Below, one piece after another: positions 24,991 to 37,436 of a stretch of 64,000 nt of DNA; positions within the stretch are counted from its first letter, which is position 1, and each line of letters starts with the position of its first letter. The DNA is from Polytrichum commune. Taxonomy: Eukaryota > Streptophyta > Polytrichopsida > Polytrichales > Polytrichaceae. Made by a program: the position numbers and the translations under genes. The stretch is from NCBI GenBank assembly GCA_950295325.1, contig OX485803.1, positions 53,521,554 to 53,585,553 of the forward strand, written 5' to 3'. The notes under the pieces are model-generated. The model was given only the letters and a program-made list of their open reading frames with translations, did not search any database and had not been told where the DNA came from.

Positions 24991-26987
24991 GAAAATGTTG
25001 GGCTCTGGTGCAAACATAGAAATTTTAAGCCTCAAAGGTTCACACTTTAGATGGGAATCTTAAGCAAAAAGTTTCATCCCAGTTGGGTCTCCTCCTATCA
25101 CCCATTTGATGACGTCAGTAGGGTCAAAGTTTGTTTTCAACCATCTACCCCACCCATTCTACCTTCACATATGTACTAGTTTCTCATTCAAACTTGCCAT
25201 GTGGATGGTTGGTTTTTTTGTAGAGCTCATACAAACGCCAATATCGTAATTGTATGGTTGGATGCTAAAAAACACACACAAATTAGTCCTAAATAATATT
25301 TCTTGTAGACAATTATTTGAGGCCAATTTTGAGGAGAATGGTGCTTAGGGATTTAGGGGTTAACAAACGTCTTTCTAGCTTGTCCAACGTACTAGGATGG
25401 GTGGTCCAAGCTAGCCTTGCATAGGCCGATCTAGGATTTAGGACAATAGTTCCAATGCACATACCTTATTTTAGGTTTTAAAATTCTCTCAAAGTTTTTC
25501 AAGTGGAAAGAGGAAGTTCCAAAAGGGTTCACCCAACTTACAAATTACTCTTTGTTGCAGCAATGAACTAAGAACTCCCAATAGAAAGTTTCTCAAAGAA
25601 GGATCGAACTTATGGTTTTGTCCCTCTTTGAGAGATTTTGCAAATGGCTCGTTAGGGTCTAAGTCCAAGAAAGTATGGGGTCTAAACAGTCACCCCTTTA
25701 ATGGACCTTGCTATCAGACCAAGGTTGGACTCGAGCTCAAAGATTGGTACCTAAGAGTAGTAGGAATATTTGCTTGAGTACGGACCGATGACATTTGATG
25801 GGAAAGTGATGCCACATTATACTCACTTCATTGTTTCATGCCTTGGACCCATAGTCGAGTGTAAACCCCTTTATTCCATATTATTGTTGTTGACCAATAG
25901 GACTACTTGATTTTGAAGTTTCTTTAGTCTTGGACATTGGAATCATTTTATTTTAGTGTTTCCAAAATCAATTGGTGGGCCAAGTTTAGATAAAGGTCCA
26001 AGTCCAAGAAATTTGGGGTCCAAACCAATGTTGGTTAGCTATCTAGATCAAAAGATCTAAATGGTACACTTAGTTGAAATGAAAATGTTGTTTGAAGATT
26101 TACTTTCAACCCATACCCATTACCCTACCATTACAAGAACTGGTCAAGGGTATCCCCATTGCTACCTAGATGATTGTTTTTAATTACCCGTTCATGTTAG
26201 GGTAATCTTCCATCCAACATGATACTTGTTTCACTAGAGCTTTGCTTCCTTATGACAAATAGCTTGTCTTTGGTTTATATAGCGAGTACATCAAGAAGGC
26301 TTTGGTGATGTTGGAGAAGGTATTCTTGAAACTGTAGATGCAGAGTTTCCCAATGATGCAGATGCACACGTTGAAAAGACAATATAAGATTGGGATGATT
26401 ATGTTTAGGTTTGCATTTGTGTATTTTGACATTGATGCATGGACTTGTTTGAATATTTTTCAGATTGGCATTTGATCTTGACTTTGTGTTTGTAGACATT
26501 AAAAATGTTAAGCCATTTTGTTTCTTGTTTTGTTGCATAACGTTGTATTTTGTACATGGAAATAGTGAATGTTCTAATCATCCACCTTAAAGTATTTTTG
26601 AAGGTGTGCTATATGGGGGTTGCACGTGTATGTTGCACTCAAGGTTCTAGATGGAAGCATTTTTAAAAAAAAAGTTAAAGTGTTGTGAACATCTAAACAA
26701 TTATAATGGGTTTTCTTGTGTCAAAAATAAATATTTTATAAACCATGCTAAATGTTTACCAATTTTTTTTTTTTGTGACATTCATCCTTTACCTTGACAT
26801 ATCCACCAAATATCAATACTTGACACATATTACAATTTTGATACCCACATGTAAGTTTATTTGATTCCATTATCGATGTTAATTGTTCATACATTTGGGG
26901 GTTCATCTAACATAACATTACTTAACATAGTAATGATGCACATTTTGTTCGATAGAGAGGCAAGAGGCAAGAGATATAAAGAATTGT

Positions 26988-27330
26988 GAGGCCATATAAG
27001 GTAGGGTCCAGTCAAATGGTGAAACCAAGTAAAATCGTGTCAATACCCACCAACGCGAAGGACATGAGAAGAGCCAACACACTAGGTAGGTGAAGCATGG
27101 TTCCATCTATATGTAAAATCAAAGTTACCAACCACAATAGTCAACCTAAAGCATACAAATTTATGAGGCCATAAGAGGTAGTGTCTAGTGAAACGGTTAA
27201 AACAAATAAACTGTGTCACTATCCAACAATGTGAAGGGCATGGGAAGAACCAACACAATGGGTAGGTTAAGCATGGTTTCATCTATCAGTTGAATTTGAG
27301 TTATCACCTACAATAATCAACCTAAATGTA
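26988..27330. repeat. Tandem duplication with a 177-bp period
   Basis: GAGGCCATA-AGGTAG starts at 26988 and 27165. Both units continue through CATGxGAAGA-CCAACACA and GGTTxCATCTAT, and a third partial unit ends at about 27330 with ATAATCAACCTAAA. Confidence 0.85.
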
Positions 27331-28251
27331 ACAAAAAAAAAATGGGGGCTCCTCTACACAAGTATTTGCGGACTTGCATAGCACCAAATAGTTCTTGAGT
27401 AATGTTACGATATACTAGTCCAATACTGGTGCACACCATTCTAGTCTCTCATACCATGGTAATACATGTCGGCAAACAACGGTGGCATTGATGAATTTCA
27501 TCACATGTCAGTACACTTAACAATCCTAGTACTGCGGACCACAACAAGTCTCTAGAGCCCACACTAATTCTCATGATGAAATTTGATGCATGCCACATGA
27601 ATTCTCGACCCACGCTCACATGTTTACTAGAAAATCAGCGTGCACCATGTTAATTGTTTCGTTTTTTCTGATGAATTAATCTGGGTGGTTAAATTTTTAT
27701 TTTGTGCTACTTATATCCTATAATCGGACATTCAACATGTTGGTCAAAAATCCTCATGAAGACTTGGGGGAAGACCCGGGATCTTGGACTCACATCAATC
27801 CCACCTTGATGGGGAAATTAGCGTGCCCCATGCTACATTGTTTCCAAGTTACTTTTCCGCCCACACTAATAAGTGTACTTCTTTTGTGGGACGTTGTGAG
27901 GAGTGTGTTAGTAGTACTAGTAGTACAATATATAATGTGTATATCATATTTGACTTCATTGCATTGGTAGTACGAGGCAATCTTGCTTGGAAGGTTCTTC
28001 TAAGGGAATTTTGTCTGTACTCGTTAAAGTGACCAGTCCACAGGCGGTCTCTTTTTACTTCTACCTTTTGTTCACTAGGGGCCACTTTTACATATGGACC
28101 AAGAATTGACCGTGCCTATGAAAATCTGAGGGCCCTTGAAACTCACCCAAAGGCTGGCACATGGGAAATAGAAATCCCATTTCGTAACCAACGGGCCCTC
28201 AAGCTCAATGTTGTGTGAAAGTGGACCATGTCGAGGGACTGCAACATATTG

Positions 28252-28656
28252 TATGAGTTTAGGGAGGCACCACGGGCCTTGGCTTGGTGGTTAGGGCTCA
28301 TGGCCCCCAATGAGGAGGTTGTGGGTTCTATTCCCCATGCCGGCGTGGTGCTCACCACCTTAGTCCACCCAACTATGCTGGGGGGTCCTTGGACCTTGTT
28401 GTATGGGTACCTCAAAGCCCTTTGGGGGGATACCATGTCCGGTATCTTCAAGGCACTAGTGGCTAGCTAGGAACTAGTATAGTGTGTCACTATAGTGCCC
28501 ATCCTCGAAAGGGGAGAGTAGTATTGCCCCAATGTCCCCTTGTCCGGTGGGCATCGGGTCATTGACATTACGAACGGACACTTTATTCACGCCGGCCCCT
28601 TGCTAAAAAGGGATCGGAGTTTCTATCTATCTTTCTATCTATCTATGAGTTTAGGG
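28252..28656 (+). mobile_element. tRNA-derived-like SINE, copy 1, with target-site duplication
   Basis: Body 28265-28643 (379 bp), flanked by perfect 13-bp duplications TATGAGTTTAGGG at 28252-28264 and 28644-28656. Near the 5' end a tRNA-like head carries an A-box-like TGGCTTGGTGGTTAGGG (about 28280-28296) and a B-box-like GGTTCTATTCC (28324-28334), one base off the pol III consensus. The 3' end is a TCTA simple-repeat tail. The apparent open frames across it are by-products. It is nearly identical to the copy at 61868-62262. Confidence 0.92.
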
Positions 28657-28676
28657 TCCCCACTGTGGCACTGTAA

Positions 28677-29014
28677 TATCGTAGCTCTCTAGCAGCTCGG
28701 GTAGAAAACAATTAATTAGAAAGGTGCCTAAATTGATGGGAAATTGAATTCGTTGAGTGTCTAAAAAAAACATTTAAAGAGTGTTTAGAATCACAATAAT
28801 GCAAGTGACGTTCATCGTAGCCGCTATAGATGAAATTAGGTAAACCATCCATGAATTATAAAAACAACTTGGATGAATGTCTAACTTATTTTAAATTACT
28901 TCTTGAACCTGCCCAATTTTTGAATATTATTATTCTCCGGGTTGCCTAACTTACTTTCGCACATTAAATAATTATTAGGCAAAAAGGTGCCCAAGCTGCT
29001 AGAGAGTTCCGGTA
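28677..29014. mobile_element. MITE family D, copy 1 (TA target duplication)
   Basis: Element 28679-29012 (334 bp) between TA dinucleotides. The left end is TCGTAGCTCTCTAGCAGCT; the right end read in reverse is CCGGAACTCTCTAGCAGCT. No coding capacity. The TA duplication suggests mobilisation by a Tc1/mariner-like transposase. It is related, in reverse, to the nested element at 61033-61446. Confidence 0.85.
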
Positions 29015-30990
29015 TTTCTAGGAGCCAATGGCAATTTGATATGTCATCATGGCCCCAACTTTTACAATATGCTCACCTCTTTCTGATGGGCCCCACACAA
29101 TGTCCGGTAGACCATGAAACATTATCCACTTGGTGCCATGTAGAATTTTCATCCATTCAAATTTCGTTGATTGATCGGACCTTCAAGGTCTAGTCTATAT
29201 AAAGTGAACTCGAACCATCCCCGATCACATAAGTTGTATATGACGGGTAAAGGGCTCTCAAGTTTCTACTGTAAAGTGGCCTTTTGCTGGGGTATTATTA
29301 CCAAGTTTCAAAGCATGTTCAATCCGGAACGTATGGAAGATATTAACTTGTCATCCAAATAATGGTGCCACCACATGAATTATTCATCCACTTTTCCATA
29401 TGTCGCCATGCAAGTCCTAGCCTTCAACCCCGGAAGCGGACTCTGCAGATGGCACCAACTCCTGCATTCCTCAAAAGTTCATTGTTTGTCTTTTTGAAAA
29501 AAATTAAAATATATATATATATGCTCATTGCTTTCAACTTTAAGATTATTTAGATGCGAGGCCCGTTCATTGGGGGTCCATGCATTGAAATTTAGGTATA
29601 CTTGGACAAATCGCATGTCAAACAACATGAACAGAAGCAACAACACAACGACCATAACTTTGAATGTGTTGTATTTCGTGTTCGTCCTCCATTGAGTTTC
29701 ATGTTCAGTGTTGCGATCTAGTGTACGTCATATTGGTAGTTCGAATTGTCCAAAAGTCACGCCTAAATCCAACTAGACTTAAAACCCTAGTTCCCACTTG
29801 TTGTCAACTTCCCACAATCATGTCTCGGGATTCACATCCAATAGACGCTCGGTCTGAATTTGAAACTTCCCCAAGGCGTTCATTGCCTACGATGCTCGGT
29901 GTCTTCCCCGTGTGTCAGTTTCCACCCACCCTGCAGATCTGGGCATTTGCAAGCACATGCTTGACTTGGAACCTACGGTATGTGCCCCACCTGCAACATA
30001 CAGATGTGACAGACCCATGATCACCATCATCTCTACCATCACATGTAAATGGAATCCAACGACCCATGAATGCACCGTTGGGCCCCATTATTGACGACCT
30101 ACCACTATGTCTCTCAAGGGGTTTAGGATGTGGTTGTTATGGGTAGAGGCATGCCATTGACATATGGATTGTCTAGCCATCATGATGCAAAAAAATACAT
30201 GTTAATTGGCATTATTTGAGACTCATAACGTATTCCACTGAACATAGTTGTTTGTTTAGTGGGCACCTCCAAACATGCCACATGATTCAATATTGTTAAT
30301 TGCTATTGAATCTCATCTTCCCGTAAATGTAATGTCTATTTTTCCATGTGCCATACATCAAGAGTCCATTGAATGGTGACCATGGTTTACGGTGTTATGT
30401 GGATGCATGTACTATATGAACCAAAATAATCGATATGTGTGTATTTGTTCCTATACGTTTCAATTCGTATTTTCCAAATCATGCTCCATCGTAAAGTGGA
30501 TTGCTAATCACGTCACTTTGATTATCGATACATGTTTGGGGTAAATGTATGAAATTTTGGTGCTTCTTGTAGAATATACGTAATCACCATACACAAATCA
30601 AAGACTTGGACTGAACATGACTTAAAATAATGGATGTCCCATGTGTCCCATGCAATAGCACTAGAAGAATACTTGTCCATTGCAGCCATTCATTGCAGCT
30701 TGGCCATTGCAGATGAACCAATTGAGTTTGAAAAATAACCGGTTGAATTTCAAGACTTCGAGAGAATTACCAAGCATTGTTGAGGAATATGTGGAATATA
30801 CTTTGAATCAATAAAGAAAACCCAAACAATGCAACCGGTTGGACTTGGAAACACTAGGATTTTGACTGAAGTTGCCCAATAACATCCTCGGAGACTACTT
30901 CAATTGGGGGGGGGGTTTATTTCCCCTGCCCCACAACTTGAAGATGCTTGGATTTAGTGGCACTTGGAAGCAATAACCGGAGAGAACCAA
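29015..30990. other. Gene desert
   Basis: AT-rich sequence with an (AT)n run at about 29509-29522 and a family B copy at 30706-30880. Short open frames at 29664-30094 show no recognisable domain. Confidence 0.5.
30706..30880 (+). repeat. Dispersed repeat family B copy
   Basis: Contains AATAACCGGTTGAATTTCAA, GAGGAATATGTGGAATATAC, AATAAAGAAAACCC and ACCGGTTGGACTTGGAAACA, in the family order. Confidence 0.7.
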
Positions 30991-30992
30991 CC

Positions 30993-31315
30993 ACTACACT
31001 AAAAAGGATATTTAGTGTTTGATACACTAAATACGAACCCATACACTGAATGTCCATTACCCTATGAAAGCAAGTAACATCAAATGTAAACTCGAATACT
31101 AAACATCAACTATGGTAATATGTGGAAGTTACATGTTTGAATTTAGTGTTAATAAGGATATGAAAAAAGAAAAAAGAAAACTAACAATGATAAAAGGAGA
31201 ATTCCAGCGTATCTTCTAACACTAATTGTCATGGAATTGAAAATTAGTGTTGAGCAGGGTAGGGTGGTAACAACATTCAATATAATCAAACATTGAACAT
31301 CATATTTAGTGTAGT
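30993..31315. mobile_element. MITE with perfect 11-bp inverted ends ACTACACTAAA
   Basis: ACTACACTAAA at 30993-31003 and its exact reverse complement at 31305-31315 bound a 323-bp AT-rich element with several internal ACACTAA/TTAGTGT words. A family B copy begins immediately after it. I see no clear target-site duplication. Confidence 0.65.
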
Positions 31316-31500
31316 TACAAATGAACCAATCGAGTTTGAGAAATAGCTGGTTGAAGTTCAAGACTTTGGGAAAATTACCCATCGTTCTAGAGGAATCTAT
31401 AGAATATACCTCACATTTTATAAAGAAAAACCGAAAGATTCGAACACGTAACTGGTTGGACTGGAAAACACTGGGACTCAACCGATGATGCCCCAAAAAT
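31316..31500 (+). repeat. Dispersed repeat family B copy
   Basis: TACAAATGAACCAATCGAG, then GAAATAGCTGGTTGAAGTTC, TTTATAAAGAAAAACCGAAA and GGTTGGACTGGAAAACACTG, in the family order. Confidence 0.7.
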
Positions 31501-31768
31501 CACTGGCTTGGAAGTTGGAAGTTGAGAAATTTGGGGGAAGTGAATCCCGGTAAGCTAGGTATGCCAAAGTCGGACTTCGTTTTTGACTTTGCTACCCATG
31601 GCCATGGTCAACAACAATTGCTCCGTCACCAACTTAACTTAGACAAAAACAAGCCTTCAATGTCACTTATAACAACAATAACTTAATGCCATCTATGCAT
31701 TGATGAGGTAGCTTTTTCTTCAACCCTTGGGTCCAAGTCGCTAAAGGCCACTACACTAAATAGTTCTA

Positions 31769-32321
31769 TTAGGGCCAAGTTCCATGTGCCGGTCCCGGTC
31801 CGTTTTTTAAATGGGTGAGGAATGGGTGACATCATCCAGAAAATGGGTGATGTCACCCATTTTATGGAGGGGTACTTCTATGTGGGGTGCCGGTTTTTTT
31901 CGATTTCCTACTTTCTAACTAAATTTGGTGAGTGATAAGACATGACACTTTATGAAGGTCACTGGCAATGAAGGTCATCTAGATTCTAAAAACATCATAA
32001 AATACACGTTCCCTAGGAATACTCCTCAAAAGAAGGGACTAGAAGAACAAAGTGGCCTTTAGTATCCAAGGGTGTACCCTAGGTGACCGGACGATCCGGT
32101 CACCGGAGCTTTCTAACTGGCACATGTCCTTCTTGTGACCGTTAGGACCGCCGGTCCTTTGGCACCCGTTCTTGCACAACACAAAATGTGGGACACCCAT
32201 CCATGGGGGTACCGGTCCTTGGGTGAGAAGGATGGGCACATGGCGCCACCCTCTTTTCACCGGCCCACCCATTTATTTTGAAAAAAACGGACCGGGACCA
32301 ACACATGGAACTTGGCCCTTA
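31769..32321. mobile_element. PIF/Harbinger-like MITE with TTA target duplications
   Basis: Element 31772-32318 (547 bp) lies between TTA at 31769-31771 and TTA at 32319-32321. The ends GGGCCAAGTTCCATGTG and CACATGGAACTTGGCCC are perfect inverted repeats, and similarity continues inward for about 50 bp (GGTCCCGGTCCGTTTTTT). TTA duplications and GGGCC ends are typical of Harbinger/Tourist elements. It carries no transposase frame. An internal palindrome (TGGGTGACATCA / TGATGTCACCCA) lies at about 31825-31861. Confidence 0.88.
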
Positions 32322-32545
32322 CTGTGGGTGGAAGATCATCGTGGAAACAATCAATGTATGCCACTCTAAGTATTGATTGGTGAGTGTGTGTATGAAGGTT
32401 GCAATTTCTTCGCCTCCTTGGCAATTTTTCATAGGACAATTTCGGACGGGGCTTGCCGGTTTCACAAAAAAAAAAATGTTACTTTAAACCACAAATTTCA
32501 CATCGCATGACCCATATAAATGAGATTGATCAGCATGATAGGCTT

Positions 32546-32573
32546 CACACACACACACATACATACACATATT
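32546..32573 (+). repeat. CA/CATA microsatellite
   Basis: Runs of ACACACACAC followed by ATACATACACAT. Confidence 0.85.
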
Positions 32574-32698
32574 GGCTTGAACAAGGGACGTTTCATCTTG
32601 ATCATAGTTGCGAGATCATATGTGAACATGGATTGGGATTACCGAGCATGGAGGCTTAAGTATCGTAGTCATTGTCAACGATTGGGAAGAAATGGCAG

Positions 32699-32890
32699 TT
32701 AGTTATAAATGAGCCGGTTGAGTTTGAAAAATAACCGGTTGAAGTTCAAGACTGCAGGAAAATTATTGTTCATTTTAGAGGAATTTATAGAATATGCCCT
32801 AATTTGATAAAGGAAAACCGGAGGATGTCAACATATAACCGGTTGGACTTGCAAACATTAGGATCTCAACCAATTATGCCCAAAAATTCT
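32699..32890 (+). repeat. Dispersed repeat family B copy
   Basis: AAATGAGCCGGTTGAGTTTG, AATAACCGGTTGAAGTTCAA, TAACCGGTTGGACTTGCAAA and CAACCAATTATGCCC match the other three copies. Confidence 0.7.
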
Positions 32891-35800
32891 CCCCGATCAC
32901 TAGTCATTGTAAAGAAGACGCATTATTTTATCACCTCTCGTTAATATCATAGTGATGATGTTTGTCACTTGCAATGTTTTGGAATCTTGCAGCTTGAGTT
33001 AGTTGAACAAAGAAGAAGAAGAAACGCTGACCCCTGATGGGATCTGTTAGTTGAATAAAACTTATAGCGAATAAGTTGTGTGTTCAAATGACGACAATAT
33101 TTCAAATTCTGTTCACAACACTTACCCTCGTGGAGGATGAAACCGTTGAGAGCATTATGTAGAGCCTATATGTATGGATTGTTATATAAAGGCGTACTAA
33201 CACTTAACTTAAGTAAGAGGCCCCGAATTAGCCCATTAAGAGTACAATAAGACGAACCGATAATAACCCTATAGAGGCCATGTTTGAACCACCCGTAATG
33301 ATAGGTGTTGGAAAACGAAATCCGATGACTACACTATATGTGACCAAGGCAACTCTTACTATTGCTTTTGAGTTAGTTAACTTAAAGCAAGCATATCGTT
33401 ACGATGCTTATGATTTTCATATTCTAAAAGCCATGCCTTTAGGCAAGGAGGACTATGATGATAATCAGTGTCTAGGGATATTTTTGGGCATAATCAGTCA
33501 AGATTCTAGTGTTTTCAATATCAACCAGTTACATGTTGAGATCTGATGGTTTTCTTTATTAGATGGAGGAATATTTTGTGAATACCTCTAGTAGTTTTCT
33601 CATATTCTTGAATTTTAACGGATCGTTTCTCTAACTCAACTTGTTCATATGTAACTACACTAAATAGTGAGTTTAGTAACACTTACTATTTGAAATTACG
33701 CCATGTTATATCTATAAACTGTATATCTCATATTCTACCAACACATGTCAAATTGGTTGTTTAGACATCATAAGACATTAGCAACGTCACTTGGTAAAAC
33801 AAACACTTCACTAGTAAAAATATATAGCAATGTGTGAACCTCACTAAATAGCACCTTGCCAAATTGTAGAGCTGATATTCACAACGACTTTGATGTGCAA
33901 ACATAGCACCACGTTTATTGGACATACTTAAATAACATTCTTATGTTATGATGAATGAAAGACGGCGTGGAGATGTCTAAATGCTTCATTGTGTATCTCT
34001 CTATACGGTGGTCTCACCTATTCCTAACATTTTTGTGAGTTTGGGTACTTAGAGTAGTATGGTTCATGTGGCAATTGTTTTGACATGTTCACGTTTCAAA
34101 TCGTATTCATGTCTCACGGGATGAATCCAAATACTTGAGCAATACCTTGATTGCTTATGGAATTTCTAAGTGAAGTTATTCAAGGATCCATTATGATCAC
34201 ATAGGGACATACATTTGTGTTACCCATCTATGTCCAGCCCCACCTTTTGCATGGGACAAAATGAACCTTCGATGACTTATTTCATAATGGTTTGGCCTAA
34301 GACCTCGTGATTGTGAGAACGTGGGACCATAAGTGACATGCCAATCTTCATGTACTCAATGCTTTATATGATACATTTTAAGAAAGTTTAAATTGATAGT
34401 ATGTGGCCCTACCCATGTTGGAGTCTCCACTCACTTGTCTCCATCGTGATGTGCTAAGCAAGGGACTTGTTGTGTGTGCACACAGGTCAAGCTATGCCTC
34501 CACTTGGCTTTTATATTTTTCAAAACCATGTGAGATATCATGCACTCTGTCCACTTTAGACTTAATTACACTTGTTCATAATAGGTCACAACCAAAATAA
34601 ATGCACCCACATTGTACATGTTTTGGATCTTGTCGTTTTTGATGGGATTGAGAATCATTCACAGTAAGGTAGCTCAACCTCACACCAACGCCGAGCTTAT
34701 GACCGTGCAAACGAAGGGTGCGCCTTCATGTTGTAGCATTGATTCAATATCTCCAAAGATTTGGGTCATGATATGATAATTTATACTCAATATCGCTTCC
34801 ATTTTCATTATGTCTCAAAGCATAACCTTTTTGTTACTACACTTTGTTGGGCAGTGCCTTTAACCCCATAAGGTTTACCAAAGATTAATATTGGTTGGAG
34901 GTTTTTGCATATTGGGATTGTTGAACCATGGCTATTGTTGTTGGAATCACTCGTAGCTAGGAAAATGTGTGTATAGGTGCCACTTGTCCTCTATGTTTAT
35001 TAGGAAATGTAATTACTGAAAACCAACCTTGGGGCATTTTGAACATGCTAGGATTGTATGTACGAGGCCAACAATTCAGCTCGATCCATATGGAATGACA
35101 TGGACACATGTCAGTGCAATGACAAGCCGAGTCGGTCACATTTCACATCGTTGTTATGTGACTTACTCAAGTCTCCCTCTCACACCTTGGTGCCCTTGGG
35201 GTCGTTTTCACAGGCCATGGCTACATCATTGTTATTTTATGATATCATGGTCACCTTCCAAGCATGTGAAAATGCACTCATGCATCCATAATCATGTCGT
35301 TGTTCTTGCACCCAATGTAGAATGTTGCACATGCATGTGTAATGTCGCCCATGTATTAGTAACTTAGACTATTCCATCCATGATGGAAATGCTAAGGAAG
35401 AGGTTTTATCCTGAGGCCTAGCTAGGATCCTGTAGATTATGGGATGGCAAAGATCAAGTACTTATGGCCTTGCTCCTATGGCGAATGACTTACAAAAGAG
35501 ATGAAATGGCCCTTTACACGTGTCTTAAACTTATCTCTAATTGTATGCGAATAACATAATCATTTTAACATGCCATGCATTTCTCTGCATTCACATTGGG
35601 GATTGGCCCTTGGCCTTTGGCTTTTCGGGAGTCCCACCGCATAGAATTGACAATTTAGTATATTTAGATAAACTACTTGTAAAAAAAAAGGGAATCTGCA
35701 CTTGTGGGGGCAAAAACATCAAACGACGATAATAAAAAGCAACAACACATCAACCGCAACTTTGAATGTTTGTATTCCATGTTCACCAACCACCATGGTT

Positions 35801-36194
35801 CATGTATAGTGTTGCGATCTAGTGTACATCATAGTGCTGGTTGAAATTGTCCAAAATTCATGCATAAATCCACATACATTTAAGTCCTGGTTATAATGGA
35901 CTTACTACTTGTTTATACGTTGAGCGAGGCTATTACTAGCCATAGCATAGCAAGTTCCATTTCATGATGAACTTGCTAGTTGCTTCAACGTTGAGATCAC
36001 ATAGGTCAATCATTATTTCAAGCCGTACAACGACAAGGCTATAGCCTACTATCGCATCATGACCTTGTTATTGTAGTGGCACATACCTCAAGACTATCTT
36101 TAAACATTTCATAGCGATGTCACTCCTACAATGGCAATTACCTCATGTTTGCTTGCACCTTAAGGCAAAATAAAAAATTGTAAAAATGTGCCTT

Positions 36195-36563
36195 AGTACA
36201 CTAAATATCGTATCTAGTATCATTTCGCATTTATATGTCATTGTGGTAGCTTTGTTAATGATACTTCTTATGATTAAGTTTGCCATCCCGACTCACTTTC
36301 AGTTCATCCGCTTTTGGTGTACTTTGCACCTAACAATCTATGTGATGAAATATCGTCGTGAATGATTGTTTTTTGGATGAAGAATTGCTTAGTAAGTGAT
36401 AATAATTGTAACATTGTATATCTATAATGCTCAAATTGTTTTTACAAGGAATGACAAATAATGGTAGGTTTACATTTAGCGTTGGTGACACTACACAAGG
36501 TTTTACAAATTAGTATTGAGTGAGGCAGTAAAATTGGTGACACCAAATACAATATTTAGTGTG
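36195..36563. mobile_element. MITE family C, copy 1
   Basis: Left end ACACTAAATATCGTATCTAG; right end CAAATACAATATTTAGTGTG. Each end is itself nearly palindromic (ACACTAAATA-TTG-TATTTAGTGT). About 369 bp with no coding capacity. The interior matches 58648-59042 (reverse) and 60751-61487 (interrupted). Confidence 0.8.
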
Positions 36564-36835
36564 GTTCAATTAGAATTTTGTGCAATGTGGGGAATATCTG
36601 AGAATACTACGTGAAATGTTGTCAGTCCCACAAAACATTGTTATGAATATGAATAACGTTATGTTTGTGGCATGGGAATCTTTGTGTGTCAATATGACCT
36701 TATTTTATATTTCATGGGGATTTCATTCTACTATTAATAAGATTTGAGTTTATAGTCATGTCAGTTTCTACACAACTACAAGCTACCCTACAACATCAAA
36801 GAAACACATACGAAATTGTGGTACCAAATTTGTAT

Positions 36836-37010
36836 ATCATAAGGCATGCGGATGTTATTTGGTGACTTCTCTTAAGCGGACACCTATATTTGATTGATGC
36901 ATGTATGGTTAGGCGAGGATCAAAGAACAACATCATGAAGACACTGTTAAAAGTATACTGTTAAATAAATATTGGACTACATGTTCAAAATACATTAACT
37001 ACTGCATACT
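36836..37010 (+). repeat. Dispersed repeat family A copy (5' half)
   Basis: AAGGCATGCGGATGTTAT, then GGACACCTATATTTGATTG and ATTGGACTACATGTTCAAAA, in the family order. Confidence 0.6.
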
Positions 37011-37436
37011 TAGATAATGAACACAAATAGAAGGACCGATGTATTCAGTTAAGGAAACAACAAGGAGACGCTTCCTATAACCATATACAAATAAAGTGAG
37101 GTCCAAAATTCAATATGTTTATTTTTTTTGGTTCGTGCAACACACATTTCAAAACATAAATCTGATCAATAGAATATGGGGAACAAGAGAGACTGGATGA
37201 ATAATATCACCAAACCTTAGTATCCAACTGGGTGTGCTTTCCACGTGTCACGCAATGGGTGGTGCGAACAAATGGAAAACGTGACGTGGATGAAAATAAA
37301 ATAAAATTCCGGCAAGCCAAGTTTACTTATGAACTCCAGGTTTCCTACATCCACCGTCACAGACATTCATCCATTTATTCATCAGCGAGAAATCATCCAT
37401 TCATCCCTTGTGCTGACGGAGCAAGCTCCCTCTTTC

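Larger units (their letters stand above)
23046..28200. other. Gene desert with minisatellites
   Basis: 23490-23860 is GC-richer and has overlapping open frames on the minus strand that match nothing I know. 24722-24990 is a GGGCAT minisatellite. 26790-26960 resembles one arm of the foldback element at 48021. 26988-27330 is a tandem duplication. Elsewhere I see only AT-rich non-coding sequence. Confidence 0.55.
32891..37436. other. Gene desert upstream of importin alpha
   Basis: AT-rich. An open frame at 33280-33546 has no recognisable domain. ACACTAAATA words at 33655-33700 suggest another remnant of the MITE C type. A MITE C copy lies at 36195-36563 and a family A copy at 36836-37010. 37200-37436 is probably promoter and 5' UTR of importin alpha. 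Confidence 0.5.

Noticed and set aside
26988-27330. CRISPR-like repeat
   Set aside because: Only two to three long diverged units without short uniform repeats and spacers, in a plant genome.
28228-28470. Open frame of 80 codons nearly identical to one at 61773-62087 and to reverse-strand frames, looking like a conserved protein
   Set aside because: Both lie entirely on the SINE; identity is due to recent copying, and the frames run on both strands. No protein family match is apparent.
30993-31315. CACTA-superfamily transposon (ends begin near CACTA)
   Set aside because: The right end reads TAGTT rather than TAGTG, no 3-bp duplication is clear, and there is no transposase; only the 11-bp inverted ends are claimed.
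33280-33546. Open frame of 88 codons
   Set aside because: No recognisable motif, no splice partners, and it lies within repeat-rich AT sequence.
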